Source: CBDCGV01 sp965216955 (GTDB lineage: Bacteria; Bacteroidota; Bacteroidia; Chitinophagales; JADIYW01). Taken from it: a stretch of 64,000 nt of DNA. The stretch spans positions 214,290 to 278,289 of the forward strand of contig CBDCGV010000009.1 in NCBI GenBank assembly GCA_965216955.1, given 5' to 3'. The notes under the pieces are model-generated. The model had not been told where the DNA came from. It saw only the letters and a program-made list of their open reading frames with translations, and did not search any database. Below are positions 17,542 to 26,333 of this stretch, one piece after another (within the stretch, counting starts at the first letter, position 1; every line of letters begins with the position of its first letter). The translations under genes were made by a program, and so were the position numbers.

Positions 17542-17814
17542 TTACACGCTTTCATTAACAGCAATGACTGAAGTAATCTCTGGGATAGCATTCTTTATAC
17601 TTCTTTCTACTCCAGCCTTCATTGTAGAAATACTCATAGGACATGTTTCGCAATTACCAAGCAATCTTACTTGCACCTCCAAGTCATCAGTAATATTCAC
17701 TAATTCTATATCTCCGCCATCAGCTTCTAAAAATGGTTTAACATCATTCAACGCTTCTAAAACTCTTTCTTTTAGCTGTTCCATTTTAGCATTATATGTC
17801 CCTACTACTGTCAT
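17542..17814 (-). CDS. NifU C-terminal-domain (Nfu) iron-sulfur carrier
   Basis: A 90-residue stand-alone Nfu domain: ADGGDIELVNI, then CETCPMS, the CxxC that holds a bridging 4Fe-4S cluster between two subunits, and MKAGVERSIKNAIPEI. It carries Fe-S clusters to target apoproteins. It is 15 bases downstream of the mrp gene, another Fe-S carrier type, so the pair fits Fe-S cluster delivery. Confidence 0.92.
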   Translation of the reverse strand: MTVVGTYNAKMEQLKERVLEALNDVKPFLEADGGDIELVNITDDLEVQVRLLGNCETCPMSISTMKAGVERSIKNAIPEITSVIAVNESV

Positions 17815-17829
17815 AAAGCTTATATAAAG

Positions 17830-18918
17830 TTACACTTCTATTTCCAATTTAAGCGGTTCTCCTGCATTTAAAATTGCAATATTCCTTGCAACATTTTGTG
17901 ACAACCTATCAAAAGCCACCGCCGCATCTTCTTCTTTTTTAAGTGCTGCCGGATATCCTTCATCCCCTCCTTCTCGTATTGTTTGTTCTATAGGCAATTC
18001 CCCTAAAAATGGGATATCAAGTGTTACCGCAAGATCTTTTCCCCCTCCTTGTCCGAAAAGGAAATACTTTTTTCCCGGCAATTCAGGTGGCGTGAAATAG
18101 GCCATGTTTTCTACAATTCCTAAAATTGGAAGCTTCAACCCCTCCATTGAAAACATAGATATAGCTTTACGGGCATCAGCCAATGCTACATCCTGCGGAG
18201 TTGTCACCACAACTGCACCAGTTACCGGCATGGTTTGTAAAATGGTTAAGTGAACATCTCCTGTTCCAGGAGGCATATCAATTATTAAATAATCCAATTC
18301 TCCCCATAAAACATCAGTTACAAATTGTCTCAAGGCAGAGGTAACCATCGGACCTCTCCAAACAACAGCTTGTGATTCATCTATTAAGAATCCGATAGAA
18401 AGTACTTTCACCCCCCATTTTTCTATAGGGATAATTTTGTGTTTATCTTCTACCTTTTTTAAAGTGGGCTTTTGTCCACGCAAACCAAACATTGTTGGAA
18501 TAGAGGGCCCATAAATATCAGCATCAATTAACCCTACTTTTGCCCCGCTTTTAGCTAAACCTAATGCTAAGTTTACAGAAACTGTAGATTTTCCAACTCC
18601 TCCCTTCCCAGAAGCAACGATGACAATGTTTTTTACCCCTGGTAAAACATCTTTCTTATCTCTTAATGTAGTAACTCTTGAACTAAAATCAATTTTTACT
18701 TCTATAGTATTTGAAACCTCTTCTTTTATATACTTTCTACATTCTTGCTCAAGATGATCTTTTAAAGGACAAGCTGGTGTAGTTAATTCAATGATGAATG
18801 AGATCAAATCATTTGAAACCTCTAAATCTTTGATCATATTTAAAGTAACTAAATCCTTTTTAAAATCAGGATCGATTACTTTTTTCAATGCGCTTAATAC
18901 TTTTTCTTTCAATATCAT
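17830..18918 (-). CDS. mrp: Mrp/ApbC P-loop ATPase, Fe-S cluster carrier
   Basis: 362 residues: an N-terminal MIP18/DUF59 domain (about 1-85), then a ParA/MinD-type NTPase with the deviant Walker A GKGGVGKST (about 106-114), DADIYGPSIPTMFGL and IDMPPGTGDVHLT. It is thought to carry or load Fe-S clusters. The CxxC found after the NM.YF motif in many Mrp proteins is missing; the segment reads YFTPPELPGKKYFLFG. Relatives in this phylum seem to share that loss. It precedes nfu. Confidence 0.92.
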   Translation of the reverse strand: MILKEKVLSALKKVIDPDFKKDLVTLNMIKDLEVSNDLISFIIELTTPACPLKDHLEQECRKYIKEEVSNTIEVKIDFSSRVTTLRDKKDVLPGVKNIVIVASGKGGVGKSTVSVNLALGLAKSGAKVGLIDADIYGPSIPTMFGLRGQKPTLKKVEDKHKIIPIEKWGVKVLSIGFLIDESQAVVWRGPMVTSALRQFVTDVLWGELDYLIIDMPPGTGDVHLTILQTMPVTGAVVVTTPQDVALADARKAISMFSMEGLKLPILGIVENMAYFTPPELPGKKYFLFGQGGGKDLAVTLDIPFLGELPIEQTIREGGDEGYPAALKKEEDAAVAFDRLSQNVARNIAILNAGEPLKLEIEV

Positions 18919-18966
18919 TTAGGATCAAAATTAGGTGTTAGCAAATTCAATACTATTGAGTTATTA

Positions 18967-20244
18967 TTAAATTTTGGCAATTTTATCAAACCCAGTATAA
19001 TGCTGTAAAACCCTTGGAATATTAATTCCATTTTTGTCTTGATAATTTTCAAGTAGGCATGCCACAATTCTTGCTAAGGCCAATGCACTTCCATTTAAGG
19101 TATGAGCCAAGTATTTTTTATTTTCACTGTCCTTGTATCTTAATTTCAGTCTATTAGATTGAAAAGTTTCAAAATTAGAAACTGAACTCACCTCTAACCA
19201 TCGCTTTTGTGCAGCAGAATAGACTTCAAAATCGTAGGTCAATGCGCTTGCAAAACTTAAGTCCCCTCCACATAACCTTAAAATTCGATAAGGCAATCCT
19301 AAAAGTTTAAGTAATTCCTCTACATGGGCCACCATCTCATCGAGTGCTGTGTAAGAATCTTTTTCACTTCTTACCTGAACAATTTCTACCTTATCAAACT
19401 GATGTAGCCTATTTAAACCTCGAACATGCTTCCCATAAGAACCTGCCTCTCGTCTAAAACAAGGCGTATAACCCACCATTTTTTTTGGAAGTTCTTTTTC
19501 ATCAAGTATTTCATTACGAAAAAGATTTGTGATAGGAACCTCTGCTGTGGGAATTAAGTATAAGTCATCTGCTTCAATATGATACATTTGGCCCTCTTTA
19601 TCAGGCAGCTGACCTGTTGCAAATGCGGAATCTTCATTTACAAGATGGGGAGGCAATACTTCTTTATATCCTGCTTCAATAGCCTTATCTAAAAAAAAAT
19701 TTATTAAAGCTCTTTGTAGAACAGCCCCCTTTCCTTGATATACAGGAAACCCTGATCCTGTTATTTTGGCTCCCAATTCAAAGTCTATTAAGTCATATTT
19801 CTTTGCTAGTTCCCAATGGGGTAAACACTCATCAATAAGTTTCGGAAAATTCTCAACGGTATATATAATTTCATTGTCCTCTTCAGAATTTCCTGGAGAA
19901 ACACTGAGATGGGGTAAATTCGGTAATTTAACCAATTCATTAAAAAGTTGCTCCTTAACCATCGAAAGTTGAACTTCTGTATTTCCAATCTCACTTTTTA
20001 TATGTGCCACTTCTTCTTTTAAAACATTTGCCTCGTCTGCTTTTCCAGCTTTATACAACTCTCCTACTTTTTTAGAATCCGAATTACGTTTAGCATTCAG
20101 ATTATCTAAAGAAGTTTTGAGTTCTTTTCTCCTCTCATCTAATAAAATGATATCATCTACAAGCTCTACAGGTTCAAAGGATTTCACCCTTAATAAACGT
20201 TTAACCGCCTCAATGTCATTCTTCAACTGTTCAACTAAAAGCAT
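18967..20244 (-). CDS. serS: Seryl-tRNA synthetase
   Basis: 425 residues with an N-terminal antiparallel coiled-coil arm (about 30-110) that binds the tRNA-Ser long variable arm, then a class II catalytic core with TGQLPDKEGQMYHI, the motif 2 region PCFRREAGSYGKHVRGLNRLHQF and the motif 3 region NGSALALARIVACLLEN. It charges tRNA-Ser, and tRNA-Sec where present. Full length and monocistronic, with its own promoter element. Confidence 0.97.
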   Translation of the reverse strand: MLLVEQLKNDIEAVKRLLRVKSFEPVELVDDIILLDERRKELKTSLDNLNAKRNSDSKKVGELYKAGKADEANVLKEEVAHIKSEIGNTEVQLSMVKEQLFNELVKLPNLPHLSVSPGNSEEDNEIIYTVENFPKLIDECLPHWELAKKYDLIDFELGAKITGSGFPVYQGKGAVLQRALINFFLDKAIEAGYKEVLPPHLVNEDSAFATGQLPDKEGQMYHIEADDLYLIPTAEVPITNLFRNEILDEKELPKKMVGYTPCFRREAGSYGKHVRGLNRLHQFDKVEIVQVRSEKDSYTALDEMVAHVEELLKLLGLPYRILRLCGGDLSFASALTYDFEVYSAAQKRWLEVSSVSNFETFQSNRLKLRYKDSENKKYLAHTLNGSALALARIVACLLENYQDKNGINIPRVLQHYTGFDKIAKI

Positions 20245-20265
20245 ATATAAAGAAATTTAAGGGAG

Positions 20266-20273
20266 CAAAGATA
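20266..20273 (-). promoter_or_regulatory. Possible -7 element for serS
   Basis: On the reverse strand, TATCTTTG followed by CTCCC lies about 22 bases before the serS ATG and matches TAnnTTTG. No clear upstream TTTG box is seen at the usual distance. Confidence 0.45.
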
Positions 20274-20417
20274 GTATTCAGATGATAGAATTTACTCTAT
20301 CTATATCAGATGTAAGGTTTTTTTTACCTAAGCTTATTCATATGGAAGCGTTATTTGTTTTACAAGTAGTACAACCACAGAACTTATCTACATTTAATCA
20401 CTTTTTTATGTGTTCTA

Positions 20418-20448
20418 TTGTTTAAGTGAAAAATTGTTGTTTTCTTTG
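20418..20448 (+). promoter_or_regulatory. rho: Candidate rho promoter
   Basis: TTG at 20418-20420 is followed after 20 bases by TTTCTTTG (20441-20448), one mismatch from TAnnTTTG. Transcription would start near 20455 and leave a leader of about 86 bases before the rho ATG. Confidence 0.4.
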
Positions 20449-20450
20449 CA

Positions 20451-20473
20451 GTGCGTTAAAATTCGAAGCGCAC
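20451..20473 (+). promoter_or_regulatory. rho: Hairpin at the start of the rho leader
   Basis: GTGCG (20451-20455) can pair with CGCAC (20469-20473), with a further G-T and A-T pair inside. It stands at the inferred 5' end of the rho transcript. The rest of the 296-base gap between serS and rho is AT-rich, and I see no gene in it. Confidence 0.3.
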
Positions 20474-20540
20474 CTTCTAAGAAGCTATCCCATAAAACTG
20501 GATTAATCTTAAATTTAAGTCTTAATTAAACAATCATATT

Positions 20541-22076
20541 ATGTACGATATTTTAGCATTGAATGAAATGCTTGTTCCTGAATTGAAAGAAATTGCTGAA
20601 AAATTAAAAGTACCAAAATTCAAAACGCTCAACAAACAAGACCTCATATACCAAATTCTTGATCTTCAAGCAATTAGCGAAAACCCTAATAAAGAAAAAG
20701 CTGCCGAACAATCATCTAAAAAAGAAGCTCCAAAGCGACCGCGAAAAAGAACCCAAGCAGCAGAAAAAGACATGAAGCCAGTTGTGGAGAAAACAAGCAT
20801 GGAGAAAAAGAAAGTAGAAGAGAGAAAAGAAATAAAAAAAGAGAAACGAGAAAAGCCTTCTAATGAAAAGAGGCAGCACCATATGAATGGAAATGGTAAA
20901 AAGAATGGAAATGGTGATAAAAGAAACAGTAACAAGAGAACGCTTACTTTCGATGTTGAATTAGATGGTCTAATTTCAGGCGAAGGTGTTCTGGAAATTA
21001 TTACTGATGGATATGGTTTTTTAAGATCTTCTGATTATAATTATTTATCTTCCCCAGATGATGTTTATGTTTCTCCATCTCAAATAAAATTATTTGGATT
21101 AAAAACAGGCGATACTATTGTTGGAACAATAAGACCACCAAAAGAAGGCGAAAAATATTTTGCACTAATAAAAATTGAAACAATCAATGGAAAAAGTCCT
21201 CAGGAAATTAGAGACAGAGTGCCTTTTGATTATCTAACCCCTCTTTTCCCAACTGAAAAGTTAAACTTATATACAAGAGCATCTAATATTTCAACAAGAG
21301 TTATTGACCTGTTTACACCAATTGGTAAAGGACAAAGAGGAATGATTGTAGCACAACCAAAGACTGGGAAAACGATGCTACTAAAAAATGTAGCTAATGC
21401 CATTGCTGAAAATCATCCGGAAGCTTATTTAATAATTCTTTTGATCGACGAACGTCCTGAGGAGGTAACAGACATGGCAAGAAGTGTGAATGCAGAAGTT
21501 ATTGCTTCTACATTTGACGAACCAGCAGATAGACATGTAAAAGTTTCAGACATTGTATTAAACAAGGCAAAAAGGTTGGTAGAATGTGGACACGATGTAA
21601 TTATTCTTCTAGATTCAATTACTCGTTTAGCTAGAGCCTATAATACCGTAGCCCCATCTTCTGGAAAAGTCTTATCTGGTGGTGTGGAAGCCAATGCTCT
21701 TCATAAACCAAAAAAATTCTTTGGGGCGGCAAGAAATATAGAGAATGGCGGTTCTTTAACAATTTTAGCTACTGCGCTTACAGATACAGGTTCAAAAATG
21801 GATGAAGTCATTTTCGAAGAATTTAAAGGTACCGGAAACATGGAATTGCAACTTGACAGGAAACTCTCTAATAGAAGAATTTATCCTGCTATTGATGTTA
21901 CATCAAGTAGTACTCGTCGAGAAGATTTATTGCTCCAAAAAGAAGTATTGCAGCGCATGTGGATCTTAAGAAACCACTTGGCTGATATGAATACTGAAGA
22001 AGCAATGAAGTTTTTGTTACAACAAATGAAAGGAACTAAATCAAACGAAGAGTTTTTAATTTCAATGAATGGATAG
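20541..22076 (+). CDS. rho: Transcription termination factor Rho with charged insertion
   Basis: 511 residues, against about 420 in E. coli. A Rho N-terminal helical domain (1-50) is followed by a Lys/Glu/Asn-rich disordered insertion (about 50-135, with repeated NGNGKKNGNG-like text). Next come the RNA-binding cold-shock-like domain (GEGVLEIITDGYGFLRS) and the ATPase core with P-loop PKTGKTML and the Q-loop/R-loop regions. Rho is a hexameric RNA helicase that ends transcription. Long insertions at this place are typical of Bacteroidota, and in Bacteroides one has been reported to drive phase separation. It has its own leader. Confidence 0.96.
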   Translation: MYDILALNEMLVPELKEIAEKLKVPKFKTLNKQDLIYQILDLQAISENPNKEKAAEQSSKKEAPKRPRKRTQAAEKDMKPVVEKTSMEKKKVEERKEIKKEKREKPSNEKRQHHMNGNGKKNGNGDKRNSNKRTLTFDVELDGLISGEGVLEIITDGYGFLRSSDYNYLSSPDDVYVSPSQIKLFGLKTGDTIVGTIRPPKEGEKYFALIKIETINGKSPQEIRDRVPFDYLTPLFPTEKLNLYTRASNISTRVIDLFTPIGKGQRGMIVAQPKTGKTMLLKNVANAIAENHPEAYLIILLIDERPEEVTDMARSVNAEVIASTFDEPADRHVKVSDIVLNKAKRLVECGHDVIILLDSITRLARAYNTVAPSSGKVLSGGVEANALHKPKKFFGAARNIENGGSLTILATALTDTGSKMDEVIFEEFKGTGNMELQLDRKLSNRRIYPAIDVTSSSTRREDLLLQKEVLQRMWILRNHLADMNTEEAMKFLLQQMKGTKSNEEFLISMNG

Positions 22077-22158
22077 ATAATATTCTATATTGTAATTAGA
22101 ATAGACTGAAAATAATTTCTTAATATTTAATAGGCGCTACTTTATACTAAAAAAACAT

Positions 22159-22166
22159 TATCTTCG
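22159..22166 (+). promoter_or_regulatory. Possible -7 element for rpmH
   Basis: TATCTTCG followed by CACTCCC lies 24 bases before the rpmH ATG. It differs by one base from TAnnTTTG. The CA.TCCC context after it resembles other promoters in this window (serS, rpsL). Confidence 0.35.
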
Positions 22167-22190
22167 CACTCCCTAATATAATTTGAAAGA

Positions 22191-22346
22191 ATGAAAAGGA
22201 CGTATCAACCATCGAGAAGAAAGAGAAAAAATAAGCACGGCTTTAGAGAAAGAATGTCTTCTAAAGCAGGGAGGATAGTTCTTAATAAAAGGAGAGCTAA
22301 AGGCAGAAAAAAGCTTTCAGTTTCTGATGAAAGAAGATTAAAATAA
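22191..22346 (+). CDS. rpmH: 50S ribosomal protein L34
   Basis: A 51-residue, very basic protein that starts MKRTYQPSRRKRKNKHGF and continues with MSSKAGRIVLNKRRAKGRKKLSVSD-type text, the L34 signature. The rpmH-rnpA-yidD order is widely conserved. The following rnpA frame is the same reading frame as rpmH, separated by this gene's TAA at 22344-22346. Confidence 0.96.
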   Translation: MKRTYQPSRRKRKNKHGFRERMSSKAGRIVLNKRRAKGRKKLSVSDERRLK

Positions 22347-22370
22347 TCCATTCTTATCGAATCCAATAAG

Positions 22371-22751
22371 ATTCAACGGCATACATTTGAAAAGAGAGAA
22401 CGTTTAAAAAGTAAAAAGTTAATTCAAAGACTTTTTGATAAGGGTTCATCCATAAAAGTTATTCCTTTAAAATTATTGTACTTAAAAGTTGAAGAGGAAG
22501 ATATTCGTTCCAATCAATTTGCATTTGCTGTTTCTAAAAAGAAATTTTCTAATGCTGTAGATAGAAACCGAATTAAAAGGCACATGCGTGAAGCTGTAAG
22601 GCTCTCAAAACATGATTTAAATTCAGTACTGACACAAAAAGGCACGAAATATGTGTTTATGATAATGTATCTTTCCAATAAAAAAGAAGATTATCACAGT
22701 ATAAATGAAGCTGTTATAGAACTTTTTGAACGTTTTAAAACAAAAATTTGA
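22371..22751 (+). CDS. rnpA: Ribonuclease P protein component, start codon unusual
   Basis: The frame encodes a complete RnpA fold: FEKRERLKSKKLIQRLF near the N-terminus, FAVSKKKFSNAVDRNRIKRHMREAVR with the RNRxKR signature, and a C-terminal helix. With RNase P RNA it trims the 5' end of tRNA precursors. No ATG occurs in any frame between the rpmH stop and 22475. The first conventional start in frame is TTG at 22476, which would delete the conserved N-terminal helix and strand. I place the start at ATT (22371) because it gives a normal length of about 126 residues; ATT at 22350 or ATC at 22356 are alternatives. The stop overlaps yidD. Confidence 0.85.
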   Translation: MQRHTFEKRERLKSKKLIQRLFDKGSSIKVIPLKLLYLKVEEEDIRSNQFAFAVSKKKFSNAVDRNRIKRHMREAVRLSKHDLNSVLTQKGTKYVFMIMYLSNKKEDYHSINEAVIELFERFKTKI

Positions 22752-22978
22752 TTTTTTTAACAAGCATTTTTAAGCAAATATTCATAAAATTGATTCGTTT
22801 ATATCAAATATTAGTATCTCCATTACTGGGATCTAATTGCAGATATACACCTACTTGCTCACATTATGCTGTTGAGAGTATTGAAAAACACGGTATTTTT
22901 AGAGGTAGTTGGCTAGCAATAAAGAGAATTGCCTCTTGCCATCCTTGGGGTGGAAGCGGATATGATCCTGTACCATAA
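22748..22978 (+). CDS. yidD: Membrane protein insertion efficiency factor YidD
   Basis: 76 residues starting at a TTG that overlaps the rnpA stop (TTGA). An amphipathic helix with LIRLYQILVSPLLGSNCRYTPTCSHYA is the YidD/DUF37 signature, and WGGSGYDPVP ends the protein. YidD helps YidC insert inner-membrane proteins. The next ATG downstream would remove the conserved core, so the TTG start is preferred. Confidence 0.93.
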   Translation: MIFLTSIFKQIFIKLIRLYQILVSPLLGSNCRYTPTCSHYAVESIEKHGIFRGSWLAIKRIASCHPWGGSGYDPVP

Positions 22979-22988
22979 AAATTAAAAA

Positions 22989-24635
22989 ATGAAACTTAAG
23001 AAATACATTCCATTAACTCTAGTGATCGCATTGATAATTCCATTATCTTCTTCACAAGATCGTTATTTTGAAATTTCAAAAAACATTGAAATTTTCACTT
23101 CTCTTTTTAGGGAACTCAATGACCATTATGTTGATGATGTAGATCCAAATGAGATTATGCGTATTGGTATTGACGCAATGTTAAGTTCATTAGACCCTTT
23201 TACAACATATTTAGCTAAAGCTGACTTAGATGATTATCGTCTTCAAACAACAGGGAAGTATGGTGGAATTGGCGCCAGAATAGGAAAAATTGATGATTAC
23301 GTGACGATTACTGAACCTTATGAAGGTTTTCCTGCACACAAGGCAGGACTAATGGCAGGTGATGCCATAATTGAAATAGATGGCAAGTCTGCTAAAGGAT
23401 ATGACACTCAAGAAGTTAGTCAAATTCTTAGAGGGCAACCAGGAACCGATGTTAAAGTAAAAATATATAGAGCGGGTACTGATGAAACATTAGACAAAAT
23501 TCTAACGCGCGGGGAAGTTAAGATCAATAATGTTCCATATTACGGTATGTTAAATGATAAAATCGGGTATATAAAATTGTCCAATTTTGCAGAAAAAGCG
23601 GGCAAAGAGGTAGGAGATGCTCTGACAAAACTTAAAGAAGAAAATCAGATAGAGGGGGTCGTTCTAGATCTTAGAGGAAATGGTGGAGGGCTTCTTCATG
23701 AAGCCATTAACGTAAGTAATGTTTTTGTTGACAGAGGGATAGAGATCGTCAGCACAAAGGGAAAAATTGCTGAAACAGAAAAAAAATATACAACGCTGAA
23801 CAAGCCAATTGATGCTGAAATACCATTAATTGTATTAACCGATGGTGGGTCGGCATCTGCTTCTGAAATTGTTTCCGGATCAATACAAGATTTAGACAGA
23901 GGTGTTGTTATTGGACAACAAACTTACGGAAAAGGACTAGTTCAAATAACGCGTCCTGTAGCCTACAATGCAAGGTTAAAGGTCACAACTTCTAAGTATT
24001 ATATTCCAAGTGGAAGATGCATTCAAGCCATTGATTATTCTAACAGGACCCTTGATGAGCGTGCAACAAAAATCCCGGATTCTTTAAGAAGAGAGTTTAA
24101 AACTTCAAAAGGAAGAATAGTAAAAGATGGTGCTGGTATAGAACCTGATCTCACTACTGAATTAGAGGAAATAGCGCATATTACAAGAAGTTTATATAGA
24201 AAAGACCACATCTTTAGATTTGCGACTGAGTATTTTTTCAATAATAAGGAATTAAAGAATGGTGCAAAATTCAATCTCTCCGAAAAGGGTTTTGAAGACT
24301 TTGTAGCTTTCTTAGATGGGAAGGATTATGATTACGAAACAAATACCGAAAAACAACTTGAGAGATTAAGAGAAATTGCTGAAAATGAAAATTATCATGA
24401 AGCACTATCAGATGCCATAGGTCAATTAGAAGAACAAATGAAGCATGATAAAAAAAGAGATTTATATAAATATAAAGATGAGATTATTCGATCTTTAGAA
24501 ATAGAGATTGCAAGCAGATATTTTTATCAAAAAGGGAGAATAGAGTCTTCACTAAAAGACGACATAGATGTTTTAAAAGCTATAGATATCTTCACAAATA
24601 AAGCCAAGTATATTGATATCCTTGCCGTAAAATAG
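22989..24635 (+). CDS. S41 family C-terminal processing peptidase
   Basis: 548 residues. A signal peptide (about 1-22, ending LSSSQ) directs it to the periplasm. A PDZ domain (about 85-170) with GGIGARIG and GLMAGDAIIEIDG precedes the tail-specific protease domain. GGSASASEIV carries the catalytic Ser, and QTYGKGLVQ the catalytic Lys of the Ser-Lys dyad. Such enzymes trim the C-termini of envelope proteins. It is ten bases after yidD and 20 before the transporter gene. Confidence 0.93.
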   Translation: MKLKKYIPLTLVIALIIPLSSSQDRYFEISKNIEIFTSLFRELNDHYVDDVDPNEIMRIGIDAMLSSLDPFTTYLAKADLDDYRLQTTGKYGGIGARIGKIDDYVTITEPYEGFPAHKAGLMAGDAIIEIDGKSAKGYDTQEVSQILRGQPGTDVKVKIYRAGTDETLDKILTRGEVKINNVPYYGMLNDKIGYIKLSNFAEKAGKEVGDALTKLKEENQIEGVVLDLRGNGGGLLHEAINVSNVFVDRGIEIVSTKGKIAETEKKYTTLNKPIDAEIPLIVLTDGGSASASEIVSGSIQDLDRGVVIGQQTYGKGLVQITRPVAYNARLKVTTSKYYIPSGRCIQAIDYSNRTLDERATKIPDSLRREFKTSKGRIVKDGAGIEPDLTTELEEIAHITRSLYRKDHIFRFATEYFFNNKELKNGAKFNLSEKGFEDFVAFLDGKDYDYETNTEKQLERLREIAENENYHEALSDAIGQLEEQMKHDKKRDLYKYKDEIIRSLEIEIASRYFYQKGRIESSLKDDIDVLKAIDIFTNKAKYIDILAVK

Positions 24636-24655
24636 TATTGTAAAATCTACGCTTT

Positions 24656-25498
24656 TTGATCATAGAAATACTTCTTTTAGGAATTGTAGGTTTTGTTGGA
24701 GGAATGACCGCAGGCCTCTTTGGAATTGGAGGAGGTATTATATATGTCACTGTCTTTAGCACTTACTTACTACAAATACAAAGAATTGAATACATCCCCT
24801 CAGAGGTCGTAGTACAGTGCATCGTGTTAAACTCCATGTTTGCCATTTTTTTCTCCGCTACTATTGGGAGCTTTCGACAATTTAGATCAAATAACTTTTA
24901 TCTTAAACCCTCTCTTATCGTAGGATTATCTTCTGCATTTACTGCATATATAATATCAAAAATCATTACTTCTTTCTCATTCTATAATGAAAGGTTATTC
25001 TTACTTTTCTTTTCAATTGCTTTAATTCCAATCCTATTTAAATTTATCCCTAATAAATCTTTAAAAAAAGAAAGCAATACCAAAAATGAAAATGCTATTT
25101 CTCCTTTTAAATATTCACTAACCGGATGCATTGCGGGAATAGGTTCTGCTCTTTCTGGTTTAGGAGGGGGATTTATAATCAACCCAATTTTGTATGGGGT
25201 ATTAAAAGTCCCAATAAAAAAAACCTTCTCTATTTCTTTAGGCTCAATCATAATTACCTCTTTTTCTATCGTACTATTTTATCTAATTACAAAAAGTGTT
25301 CAAATTGAAATTGCCTATTCTTTCCATGGACTTTTGTTGAACATGGTGGTTCCTGTTATTTTTGGGGCACTTATTGGAACCCCTCTTGGGGTTAAAATTG
25401 CTCTAAAGGCTAATGCCCAAAAATTAAAGGTTGCCTTTTTTATAGGTGCAATACTGATTATAATTAGAAATTTATTTCTAATCTTTACCAATACTTAA
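24656..25498 (+). CDS. TauE/SafE family membrane transporter
   Basis: 280 residues, eight predicted hydrophobic segments and the duplicated glycine motifs GLFGIGGGIIYV (near 25) and SGLGGGFIINPIL (near 170) of the TauE/SafE (DUF81) family. Members export sulfite, sulfoacetate or related organic anions; the substrate here is unknown. Translation seems to begin at TTG (24656), since it gives the complete first helix and no ATG is nearby. Confidence 0.87.
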   Translation: MIIEILLLGIVGFVGGMTAGLFGIGGGIIYVTVFSTYLLQIQRIEYIPSEVVVQCIVLNSMFAIFFSATIGSFRQFRSNNFYLKPSLIVGLSSAFTAYIISKIITSFSFYNERLFLLFFSIALIPILFKFIPNKSLKKESNTKNENAISPFKYSLTGCIAGIGSALSGLGGGFIINPILYGVLKVPIKKTFSISLGSIIITSFSIVLFYLITKSVQIEIAYSFHGLLLNMVVPVIFGALIGTPLGVKIALKANAQKLKVAFFIGAILIIIRNLFLIFTNT

Positions 25499-25515
25499 GA
25501 AAACTTATTTCAACA

Positions 25516-26220
25516 ATGAAATATCTCCTTTGCATAGACGCTGCGGTAGGAAATTGTTCGGTTGCCTTATCAGGAAATGGGAAACCAATAGACCTAAAAA
25601 TATCTGATCAAAAATTCAAAACAGCAGAAATTATAAATTTATTAGTTGAGGATATTCTTCTAAAAAATAAAATAAAACTATCAGATCTCTCCGCTATAGC
25701 AATAACAGAAGGTCCTGGCTCTTATACCGGTTTAAGAATTGTAACGTCTACTGCCAAGGGACTCTGTTATGGACTTCAAATACCATTAATTACTATAAGT
25801 ACTTTTAATGCTATGGTCGAAGGAATAAAAACAAAGTACGAGAAAAACAATTTTGACTTTTACGTTCCTTTGATAAACTCTAGAAAAGATGAAGTTTATA
25901 TATCTATTTTTGATGGCTACAATAAAGAAATTTTATCTCCCACCCCATATTCTCTTTCATCCGGAATTCCGAATGAGTTAATAAGCATTTCCAATAAATC
26001 AATAATCTTCTTTGGTGATGGGGTACAAAAGATTGAACCTTATACAGTTGATTTAAACAATTCTCATCTCCTCAAAAATTTTTATTATAGTGCTGAAGAT
26101 ATATCAGTGATTAGCTATAAAAAGTATACAAACCAGGAATTCTCTGATCTCGCATATTTTGAGCCTAACTACTTAAAACCTGCCTTCACAACCATTCCAA
26201 AGAGAAAATCATCTATTTAA
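25516..26220 (+). CDS. tsaB: tRNA threonylcarbamoyladenosine synthesis protein TsaB
   Basis: 234 residues of the ASKHA fold. The N-terminal part has LCIDAAVGNCSVAL, followed by AIAITEGPGSYTGLRIVTSTAKGL, the TsaB signature. It pairs with TsaD and TsaE to make t6A37 in tRNAs reading ANN codons. It is 17 bases after the transporter gene. The C-terminal part after residue 110 is less conserved, as is usual. Confidence 0.95.
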   Translation: MKYLLCIDAAVGNCSVALSGNGKPIDLKISDQKFKTAEIINLLVEDILLKNKIKLSDLSAIAITEGPGSYTGLRIVTSTAKGLCYGLQIPLITISTFNAMVEGIKTKYEKNNFDFYVPLINSRKDEVYISIFDGYNKEILSPTPYSLSSGIPNELISISNKSIIFFGDGVQKIEPYTVDLNNSHLLKNFYYSAEDISVISYKKYTNQEFSDLAYFEPNYLKPAFTTIPKRKSSI

Positions 26221-26333
26221 ATATGTTAAAAATTTGTAAAATAACCTTTTAGTATGTGACCCATTGGTTTAAATTTCGTTTAAAAGTTGAGACAAAATAA
26301 TAATCAAAATTGTTAGGAATAAATAAAAATAAG

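Noticed and set aside
22081..22103. Inverted repeat TATTCTA / TAGAATA after rho as a terminator
   Set aside because: The stem is AT-only apart from one G-C pair and no T-tract follows.
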